Origin: an uncultured Actinomycetes bacterium
GTDB taxonomy: Bacteria; Actinomycetota; Actinomycetes; Nanopelagicales; Nanopelagicaceae
NCBI GenBank assembly: GCA_903827345.1
Contig: CAIKID010000011.1
Location: 1 to 21,308, forward strand
Direction: 5' to 3'
DNA length: 21,308 nt
Below are positions 15,507-21,308 of the stretch, in pieces. The notes beneath the pieces were generated by a model that was given only the letters and a program-made list of their open reading frames with translations, was not told the origin of the DNA and ran no database searches. The position numbers and the translations under genes were made by a program. Position 1 is the first letter of the stretch. The number at the start of each line of letters is the position of its first letter.

Positions 15507-15773
15507 ATGGCAAGTAAAAAGGGAGTCTCCTCCACTCGAAACGGTCGCGATTCAAATGCTCAGTACCTCGGCATCAAGCGTTTTGGTGGTCAGGTAGTAA
15601 AGAGCGGCGAGATCTTGGTCCGCCAACGCGGAACAGTTTTCCACCCAGGCAAGAATGTTGGCATCGGAAAAGATGACACATTGTTCGCGCTGGCAGCAGG
15701 TGCAGTTGAATTCGGTAAGGCTCGCGGACGCAAGGTTGTCAATGTCGTCCCGGTAGTAGTCCCTGTCGCCTAA
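15507..15773 (+). CDS. rpmA: 50S ribosomal protein L27
   Basis: L27 of 88 residues. Its N-terminal tail reaches the peptidyl-transferase centre of the 50S subunit. The sequence opens MASKKGVSSTRNGRDSNAQ, then GIKRFGGQVVKSGEILVRQR and the FHPGKNVGIGKDDTLFAL core. There is Ser at position 3 where many homologues have His or Thr; otherwise the tail is ordinary. There is no Firmicutes-type cleavable N-terminal extension. The start ATG lies ten bases after a perfect AAGGAGG at 15490-15496. A strong terminator follows 19 bases after the stop. Confidence 0.98.
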   Translation: MASKKGVSSTRNGRDSNAQYLGIKRFGGQVVKSGEILVRQRGTVFHPGKNVGIGKDDTLFALAAGAVEFGKARGRKVVNVVPVVVPVA

Positions 15774-15792
15774 CTCGCACAAAATTACTTTG

Positions 15793-15826
15793 GCGGGTCC
15801 GCGACTGCGGGCCCGCTTTTATTTTT
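15793..15826 (+). terminator. rho-independent terminator after rpmA
   Basis: A 10-bp stem (GCGGGTCCGC at 15793-15802 with GCGGGCCCGC at 15807-15816, one G-U pair) closes a GACT loop. It is followed by TTTTATTTTT to 15826. It ends only nine bases before the obgE Shine-Dalgarno sequence, so obgE is expressed either by readthrough or from a start site that I cannot recognise. Confidence 0.93.
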
Positions 15827-15848
15827 CTAGCAAGAAGGAGGAGTGCTG

Positions 15849-17315
15849 ATGGCTACATTCGTTGATCGCGTAACACTGCACGCCTCTGCAGGTAGCGGGG
15901 GAGATGGTTGCGTCTCTATTCACCGTGAAAAATTTGTCCCACTCGGCGGTCCCGACGGCGGTAATGGCGGACGTGGCGGCGACATCGTTCTCGTTGTAGA
16001 TGACAACGTCACAACTCTTCTCGATTTTCACCACTCACCACATCGCAGAGCCGGTAACGGACGTCCAGGTTACGGTGATTACTGCAACGGTGGCGAGGGT
16101 GGCGATTTAATTATGTCTGTTCCGAATGGAACAGTCGTTAAAGATGCGCTTGGAACAACGCTGGCAGATCTCGTAGGTGCCGGAACTCGCTTTATCGCTG
16201 CGCAAGGTGGAAAGGGTGGGCTTGGTAATGCTGGGCTTGCTTCGCGCAAACGTCGCGCCCCTGGATTCGCACTCAAAGGTGAAGAGGGAGAAGAGCGCAC
16301 ACTACTTCTTGAACTCAAGAGCGTTGCAGATATTGGATTAATTGGTTATCCCAGCGCCGGTAAGTCATCACTTATTGCTTCGATCTCAGCTGCTCGTCCC
16401 AAGATTGCAGATTATCCCTTCACAACGTTGGTACCCAACCTCGGCGTGGTTCAAGCAGGAGATACGCGCTTCACAGTTGCCGACGTTCCAGGACTCATTC
16501 CTGGCGCTTCGCAAGGTAAGGGCTTAGGTTTGGAATTCTTGCGCCATGTGGAACGTTGCGCAGCCCTCGTGCATGTTCTCGACTGTGGCACACTCGAAAC
16601 AGATCGCGATCCAGTTCGTGACTTCGATATTATCGAAGAAGAGCTCTCGCATTACGGTGGATTGTCAGAACGCCCTCGCATCATCGCGCTCAATAAGGTT
16701 GATCTTCCCGATGGTAAAGCGATGGCCGATATGGTCCAACCTCTCTTTGAAGCGCGCGGATATGAGGTCTTTCAAGTCTCGGCCGCGGCCCACTTAGGTT
16801 TAACAGAACTTAATTACGGAATGGCTCGCATCATTCAAGAAGAGCGCCGCAATAAGGCGAAAGAGGTTAAGGCTCGTATCGTCTTGCGTCCACTAGCGAT
16901 CAATGACAATGGGTTTAAAGTTGTTAAGAATGAAGATGGTTCATTTACCGTTACGGGTGATAAACCAGAGCGCTTTGTTCGCCAGACCGATTTCGGCAAT
17001 GCTGAAGCCGTCGGTTACTTAGCCGATCGACTGGCTGCACTTGGTGTTGAAAAGGATCTCTTTAAAAAGGGAGCCCGGCCAAAGTCAGAAGTTCGCATTG
17101 GTACGGGAGATAAGGCCGTTATCTTCGATTGGGAACCTTCTATCGAGGCTGGTGCTGAACTCTTGGCGAGCCCACGTGGAACTGACCTGCGCCTAGAGTC
17201 ACCTTGGGCTGGTCGATATATTGAAGATGATGTTGATGAACTTTCAGAAGATGAGATCGCCATGCAATGGGAATACACCGCGGCCGATCCAAAGTCACCA
17301 AGGATCCAAGGCTGA
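15849..17315 (+). CDS. obgE: Obg family ribosome-assembly GTPase
   Basis: GTPase of 488 residues that binds the 50S subunit and takes part in its maturation and in stress responses. The glycine-rich Obg domain occupies about 1-158 (VPLGGPDGGNGGRGGDIVL and later GGKGGLGNAGL). The G domain has G1 GYPSAGKS at 166-173, the G2 region DYPFTTLVPNLG from 188, G3 DVPG at 212-215, G4 NKVD at 282-285 and G5 SAAA at 311-314. The C-terminal OCT domain follows from about 350 to 430 (FRVV-like FKVVKNEDGSFTVTG and DKAVIFDWEP), then an acidic tail typical of actinobacterial Obg. I chose ATG 15849 (MATFVDRV), seven bases after AAGGAGG at 15835-15841. A GTG at 15843 is too close to that site. The stop is three bases before proB. 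Confidence 0.98.
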   Translation: MATFVDRVTLHASAGSGGDGCVSIHREKFVPLGGPDGGNGGRGGDIVLVVDDNVTTLLDFHHSPHRRAGNGRPGYGDYCNGGEGGDLIMSVPNGTVVKDALGTTLADLVGAGTRFIAAQGGKGGLGNAGLASRKRRAPGFALKGEEGEERTLLLELKSVADIGLIGYPSAGKSSLIASISAARPKIADYPFTTLVPNLGVVQAGDTRFTVADVPGLIPGASQGKGLGLEFLRHVERCAALVHVLDCGTLETDRDPVRDFDIIEEELSHYGGLSERPRIIALNKVDLPDGKAMADMVQPLFEARGYEVFQVSAAAHLGLTELNYGMARIIQEERRNKAKEVKARIVLRPLAINDNGFKVVKNEDGSFTVTGDKPERFVRQTDFGNAEAVGYLADRLAALGVEKDLFKKGARPKSEVRIGTGDKAVIFDWEPSIEAGAELLASPRGTDLRLESPWAGRYIEDDVDELSEDEIAMQWEYTAADPKSPRIQG

Positions 17316-17318
17316 CTC

Positions 17319-18434
17319 GTGGCACGCCAGGTAATTACCAACGCTAAGCGGATAGTAATTAAAGTTGGATCTTCGACGCTCACTGGCAGTGCTGGAGATG
17401 AATTAGATGAGAGCGCCGTTGAATCTCTTGTAAATGTCGTGGCACAGTTACGTGATCGCGGAGCGGAAGTAGTCCTCGTCTCATCTGGTGCTATTGCCGC
17501 TGGACTCGCCCCACTTGGTTTAAAGGTTCGGCCAAAAGATTTGGCCACACAACAGGCGGTTGCTTCCGTCGGACAAGGTCGATTGATCGCAAGCTACAAC
17601 AAGGCATTTGATAGCCACGACATTATTGCTTCTCAAGTTCTTCTGACAATCGATGATGTAGTTCGTCGCTCTCATTATCAAAATGCACAGCGCACTCTCT
17701 TTCGCTTAATCCAGATGGGCGTTGTTCCCATTATTAATGAGAATGATTCTGTCGGAGTCTCTGAGATTCGCTTTGGCGATAACGACCGCCTGGCCGCTCT
17801 GGTCTCACATCTGATTGGAGCAGATTTACTCATTCTGGTGACTGATGTTGACGGTCTCTACGATGCACCGCCTTCACATGATGGCGCACAACGAATCTCC
17901 ATCATTCCTGATGTCAGTCGCATGGGGGATATCGAGATCGGCGGAGTTGGATCATCGGGAGTTGGTAGCGGCGGAATGGTGACCAAGATAGAGGCTGCTC
18001 GAATTGCTACTGGCGCCGGAGTAAATATGTTATTGACGACCCTGACAGATTTGCCACAGGCTCTTACTGGGGCTGACCTTGGCACCATCTTCAATGCGCG
18101 CACCGATCGTAAACCTTCCAGACTGCTATGGCTTGCTCACGCATCAACCCCACATGGAAAGTTGCTATTGGATAAGGGCGCAACTACAGCGATTAAAGAG
18201 CGGGGAACTTCGCTGCTCGCCGCCGGAGTTATTGGTATTGAAGGGGATTTCATTGCGGGCGATACCGTCGAGTTGCTTTCTCCATCGCGAGAAGTGGTGG
18301 CCCGCGGTCTAGTGGCTTTTGACTCTTCGGAGATTCCTGCCATGTTGGGTAAGACCACCAAGCAATTGGCCGCGGAGTTGGGGCCTGAGTATGAGCGAGA
18401 GCTCGTCCATCGTGACGATCTCGTGCTTCTCTGA
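17319..18434 (+). CDS. proB: glutamate 5-kinase
   Basis: Enzyme of 371 residues that phosphorylates glutamate, the first committed step of proline synthesis, and is normally feedback-inhibited by proline. The amino-acid kinase domain spans about 10-260: VIKVGSSTLTG, VVLVSSGAIAAGL, VPIINENDSV, FGDNDRLAALVS, LVTDVDGLYD and the GSGGMVTKIEAA lid at 217-227. A C-terminal PUA domain follows at about 278-365. The start is GTG 17319, three bases after obgE, with a weak AAGG seven bases upstream. Obg-proB linkage is standard in Actinobacteria, but there proA usually comes next. Here the next gene is gatC, so the proA product must be encoded elsewhere or be missing. Confidence 0.97.
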   Translation: MARQVITNAKRIVIKVGSSTLTGSAGDELDESAVESLVNVVAQLRDRGAEVVLVSSGAIAAGLAPLGLKVRPKDLATQQAVASVGQGRLIASYNKAFDSHDIIASQVLLTIDDVVRRSHYQNAQRTLFRLIQMGVVPIINENDSVGVSEIRFGDNDRLAALVSHLIGADLLILVTDVDGLYDAPPSHDGAQRISIIPDVSRMGDIEIGGVGSSGVGSGGMVTKIEAARIATGAGVNMLLTTLTDLPQALTGADLGTIFNARTDRKPSRLLWLAHASTPHGKLLLDKGATTAIKERGTSLLAAGVIGIEGDFIAGDTVELLSPSREVVARGLVAFDSSEIPAMLGKTTKQLAAELGPEYERELVHRDDLVLL

Positions 18435-18440
18435 ATCAGA

Positions 18441-18452
18441 TAAGGTTGGCCC
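18441..18452 (+). promoter_or_regulatory. -10-like element of a probable leaderless gatC promoter
   Basis: TAAGGT at 18441-18446 is followed by exactly six bases (TGGCCC) and then the gatC ATG at 18453. No Shine-Dalgarno sequence is in the usual position and the -35 is weak. The 18-base gap between proB and gatC contains little else. The spacing and the CCC before the ATG are shared with clpX and ndk. Confidence 0.6.
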
Positions 18453-18749
18453 ATGGCCGGTATATCTCGCGATGATGTTGCACATCTAGCCAAATTAGCG
18501 CGTATCGAAATGAGCGACGCTGAACTCGATCACTTGGCGAAAGAGATGGATGTCATCCTTGGCGCCGTCGCTCGCGTACAAGAGGTCGCTGCTAGTGATG
18601 TGCCTCCCACTTCTCATCCCATCCCAGTAAATAACATTGTGCGCGAAGATATCGTGCGCCCCAGTTTGACCCCAGAAGAGGCGCTCTCTGGCGCTCCAGC
18701 GCAGAGCGAAGGTCGCTTCAAAGTCCCACAGATACTCGGTGAAGAATGA
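18453..18749 (+). CDS. gatC: aspartyl/glutamyl-tRNA(Asn/Gln) amidotransferase subunit C
   Basis: Small subunit of 98 residues that wraps around the GatA-GatB interface and stabilises the complex. It has the usual GatC opening, SRDDVAHLAKLARIEMSDAEL, and the C-terminal VREDIVRPSLTPEEALSGAP block followed by GRFKVPQIL. The stop overlaps the gatA start by ATGA, so the two are translationally coupled. ATG 18453 lies six bases after a -10-like hexamer, suggesting that the gatCAB transcript begins at this codon. Confidence 0.97.
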   Translation: MAGISRDDVAHLAKLARIEMSDAELDHLAKEMDVILGAVARVQEVAASDVPPTSHPIPVNNIVREDIVRPSLTPEEALSGAPAQSEGRFKVPQILGEE

Positions 18750-20245
18750 CCTCAATTAAATCTACTGCTGCCGAAATGGCCGCAGCGCTCGCCGCAGGGA
18801 CAACCACCTCCGTCGAACTCACCAACGCTCACTACGCCCAGATCGAAAAGGTCGATGGTGCAGTTCACGCCTTCTTGTATCTTGATAAAGAGGGTGCGCT
18901 CGCGCAAGCTGAAGCAGTAGATGCAAAACGTAAAAGTGGCGCCGAACTTTCACCCTTGGCTGGCGTACCGCTAGCCCTTAAAGATCTTCTGACGCAAAAG
19001 GGAGTTCCGACTACATGTGGTTCCAAGATGCTCGAAGGTTGGCGTCCACCGTATGACTCCACCGTTGTTGCAAAGTTGAAGGCTGCGGGAATTGTTATTC
19101 TCGGCAAGACCAACATGGATGAATTTGCTATGGGCTCTTCAACTGAAAATTCTGCATATGGAACAACCCACAACCCATGGGATTTAACCCGAATTCCTGG
19201 TGGCTCTGGCGGCGGATCTGCCGCAGCGCTGGCTGCATTTGAAGCTCCTCTCGCCATTGGATCTGACACTGGTGGATCGATCCGCCAACCGGCAGCAGTG
19301 ACCGGAACCGTAGGAGTAAAGCCAACGTATGGCGGCGTCTCGCGTTACGGTCTGATTGCATTCTCTTCCAGTCTGGACCAAGCAGGTCCATGCGCGCGAA
19401 CCGTGCTTGATGCTGCGCTATTACACGAAGTTATTGCAGGGCACGACGAAAGAGATTCCACATCCATTAACGCACCAGTACCACAGGTTGTTAAGGCTGC
19501 CAAGAAACTCGATGTTAAGGGTATGAAGATCGGTGTTGTTAAAGAGTTGCAAGGCGAAGGATTCCAAGCGGGAGTTCTCTCTCGCTTCCACGAATCTTTG
19601 GATGCGCTCGTCAGCGCCGGTGCAGAGCTCGTTGAAGTCTCCTGCCCAAACTTTGATTATGCGCTCGCTGCTTATTACTTAATCGCACCGAGCGAATGCT
19701 CATCCAATTTAGCCCGCTTCGATTCCATGCGATACGGAATCAGGGTTGGTGACAATGGCGATCGCGGCGCAGAAGAGGTAATGAAATTAACGCGCCACGA
19801 AGGATTCGGTCCTGAGGTAAAGCGCCGCATTATCTTGGGCACATACGCGCTTTCATCTGGTTATTACGATGCTTATTACGGTTCGGCTCAAAAGGTGCGC
19901 ACCTTGATCATGCGAGATTTCAACGCTGCTTTTGCAAAGGTTGACGTCCTTGTTTCGCCGACCGCGCCCACCACCGCCTTTAAAATTGGTGAGCAAGTGG
20001 ATGATCCGCTGGCGATGTATCTCAACGACATTGCGACTATTCCGGTAAATATGGCTGGCATCGGTGGCATGTCTCTTCCCTGCGGTTTAGCAGCAGAAGA
20101 TGGATTACCTGTTGGTTTCCAAATTATGTCTCCTGCCATGCGCGATGACTTGATGTATCAAGTCGGTGGCACGCTCGAAGCTGCGCTGCTCGCCAAGTGG
20201 GGAGCTCCCATTCTTGATAAGGCTCCAGTATTGGTGGGTAAATAA
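18746..20245 (+). CDS. gatA: aspartyl/glutamyl-tRNA(Asn/Gln) amidotransferase subunit A
   Basis: Amidase-signature glutaminase of 499 residues that frees ammonia from glutamine for transfer to mischarged Glu-tRNA-Gln or Asp-tRNA-Asn. The catalytic Lys-Ser-Ser triad is Lys79 (PLALKDLL), Ser154 (PGGSGGGS) and Ser178 (SDTGGSIR), the same numbers as in the well-studied S. aureus GatA. The GMSLPCG block sits near the C-terminus. The start ATG overlaps the gatC stop, and the TAA stop overlaps the gatB ATG (TAATG), so the three subunits are coupled for balanced output. Presence of the complex implies that the organism makes Gln-tRNA and/or Asn-tRNA by the indirect route; this is inference, since the synthetases lie outside the window. 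Confidence 0.98.
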   Translation: MTSIKSTAAEMAAALAAGTTTSVELTNAHYAQIEKVDGAVHAFLYLDKEGALAQAEAVDAKRKSGAELSPLAGVPLALKDLLTQKGVPTTCGSKMLEGWRPPYDSTVVAKLKAAGIVILGKTNMDEFAMGSSTENSAYGTTHNPWDLTRIPGGSGGGSAAALAAFEAPLAIGSDTGGSIRQPAAVTGTVGVKPTYGGVSRYGLIAFSSSLDQAGPCARTVLDAALLHEVIAGHDERDSTSINAPVPQVVKAAKKLDVKGMKIGVVKELQGEGFQAGVLSRFHESLDALVSAGAELVEVSCPNFDYALAAYYLIAPSECSSNLARFDSMRYGIRVGDNGDRGAEEVMKLTRHEGFGPEVKRRIILGTYALSSGYYDAYYGSAQKVRTLIMRDFNAAFAKVDVLVSPTAPTTAFKIGEQVDDPLAMYLNDIATIPVNMAGIGGMSLPCGLAAEDGLPVGFQIMSPAMRDDLMYQVGGTLEAALLAKWGAPILDKAPVLVGK

Positions 20246-21308
20246 TGGCTCTTAATTACGAGCAAGCTGTCACAAAGTACGAGCCAACTCTTGGTCTGGA
20301 AGTTCACGTAGAACTCAACACCAAGTCGAAGATGTTCTGCTCATGTTCTACCGAATTCGGTGGAACTCCAAATAGCCAAACCTGTCCGGTCTGCCTCGGC
20401 ATGCCTGGTGCGCTTCCGGTTGTTAATGGTCGAGCGATCGAAAGTTCAATTCTGATTGGCTTGGCACTCAACTGCTCCGTGGCTCCCTTCTCGCGCTTTG
20501 CCCGCAAAAATTACTTCTATCCCGATATGCCCAAGAACTTTCAGACTTCGCAGTATGACGAGCCAATCTGTGTCAATGGCTACTTAGATGTAGAAATCGA
20601 GACCGATGAAGGACTCAAGCAGTTCCGTGTCGAGATCGAGCGCGTTCATATGGAAGAGGACACTGGCAAGTCATTACACGTTGGTGGAGCTACCGGGCGT
20701 ATTCACGGCGCCGATTATTCGCTGCTTGATTACAACCGTGCTGGTATCCCGCTCGTTGAAATTGTCACCAAGATTGTTGGCGGCACTGGCAAATATGCAC
20801 CTCAGGTCGCTCGCGCTTACGTCACTGAATTGCGCGACATTCTCCGTTCTCTCGGCGTATCAGATGTAAAAATGGAGCAAGGCTCGATGCGCTGCGACGT
20901 TAACTTATCGCTCGCACCCATTGGCTCCGGCACCCTCGGAACACGCAGTGAAACCAAGAACGTTAACTCCCTACGTTCGGTCGAACGCGCCGTCATCGGC
21001 GAAGTTATTCGCCAATCCAACCGCCTCGAAGCCGGCGAACGTATTGTGCAAGAAACCCGCCATTTCTTAGAGGAGAGCGGTCAGACCCGCCCCGGTCGCT
21101 CTAAAGAGCAAGCCGAGGATTATCGCTACTTCCCAGAACCAGATCTCGTGCCCGTCGTGCCAGATAGCTCTTGGATCGAAGAGTTGCGCGCCACCCTTCC
21201 CGAAAAACCATCGACCCGTCGCGCTCGTTTGCAGGCGGATTGGGCAGTTCCAGATAAAGAGATGACTTCACTTGTTAATGCGGGACTTCTGGATGTCGTT
21301 GAAGAGAC
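20245..21308 (+). CDS. gatB: aspartyl/glutamyl-tRNA(Asn/Gln) amidotransferase subunit B, 3' end beyond the window
   Basis: Partial gene: 354 codons are present and the frame is still open at the window edge, against a usual length near 490-500. GatB binds the mischarged tRNA and carries the kinase activity that activates the Glu or Asp side chain. The cradle domain begins YEPTLGLEVHVELNTKSKMF, with a zinc site of Cys32, Cys34, Cys47 and Cys50 (CSC ... CPVC). It continues with FYPDMPKNFQTSQYD, the acidic HMEEDTGKS and DYNRAGIPLVEIV blocks, MRCDVNLS and the SETKNVNS motif. ATG 20245 shares its A with the gatA stop (TAATG). The C-terminal helical and YqeY-like tail domains lie mostly outside the window. 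Confidence 0.97.
   Translation, partial: MALNYEQAVTKYEPTLGLEVHVELNTKSKMFCSCSTEFGGTPNSQTCPVCLGMPGALPVVNGRAIESSILIGLALNCSVAPFSRFARKNYFYPDMPKNFQTSQYDEPICVNGYLDVEIETDEGLKQFRVEIERVHMEEDTGKSLHVGGATGRIHGADYSLLDYNRAGIPLVEIVTKIVGGTGKYAPQVARAYVTELRDILRSLGVSDVKMEQGSMRCDVNLSLAPIGSGTLGTRSETKNVNSLRSVERAVIGEVIRQSNRLEAGERIVQETRHFLEESGQTRPGRSKEQAEDYRYFPEPDLVPVVPDSSWIEELRATLPEKPSTRRARLQADWAVPDKEMTSLVNAGLLDVVEE

Noticed and set aside
15843..15848. GTG start at 15843 for obgE
   Set aside because: It lies two bases after the AAGGAGG site, too close for initiation. ATG 15849 has a seven-base spacing and the normal Obg N-terminus.
20606..20869. 87-codon plus-strand frame inside gatB
   Set aside because: It is a shifted-frame shadow of gatB, whose own frame carries all the family motifs.
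1..21308. Search for tRNA/rRNA genes, CRISPR arrays, transposases, phage genes, defence or toxin-antitoxin modules
   Set aside because: None could be supported. All gaps are short and all real frames belong to recognised core genes, so I claim no accessory or novel multi-gene system here.

Overview
The window is a gene-dense, conserved housekeeping stretch of a bacterial chromosome. Every complete gene is on the + strand, and no gap between genes exceeds about 150 bases. The gene order clpP1-clpP2-clpX, valS-folC-DUF4233-ndk, mreBCD-mrdA-rodA, rne-rplU-rpmA-obgE-proB is the classic actinobacterial (Actinomycetota) arrangement. The folC-DUF4233 pair, the tandem clpP genes and the RNase E with a charged N-terminal extension point the same way. 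Base composition, judged by eye from a few lines, is only about half G+C. That is low for the phylum, and with the tight packing and ATGA/TAATG overlaps it suggests a small-genome aquatic lineage such as the Nanopelagicales (acI) or a similar group. This placement is inference.

Layout: (1) 1-782, the end of clpP1 and all of clpP2, closed by a strong rho-independent terminator at 805-835. (2) 859-6446, clpX, valS, folC and a small DUF4233 membrane protein. (3) 6505-12706, ndk followed by the cell-elongation set mreB, mreC, mreD, mrdA (PBP2) and rodA, with very short or overlapping junctions. (4) 12707-15773, a recognisable promoter and a leader of about 109 nt in front of an RNase E/G-family gene, then a second promoter in front of rplU-rpmA and a strong terminator. 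(5) 15849-18434, obgE and proB. (6) 18453 to the window edge, gatC, gatA and gatB (cut by the end of the window), the tRNA-dependent amidotransferase.

Functionally the window covers regulated proteolysis (ClpXP), tRNA charging and amidation (ValRS, GatCAB), folate polyglutamylation, nucleotide balance (Ndk), lateral wall synthesis (Rod complex), RNA turnover (RNase E), 50S subunit proteins L21 and L27 with the ribosome-assembly GTPase Obg, and the first step of proline synthesis. I found no tRNA or rRNA, CRISPR array, insertion sequence, phage gene or defence system. No new multi-gene system is visible.

The most interesting signals are regulatory. Three start codons (clpX, ndk, gatC) carry the same 15-base pattern TANNNT-TNN-CCC-ATG, with the -10-like hexamer exactly six bases before the ATG and no Shine-Dalgarno sequence. 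This looks like a leaderless-promoter signature. Other points are a compact RNase E with its own promoter and leader, a proB with no proA beside it, and a terminator between rpmA and obgE with no obvious promoter after it.
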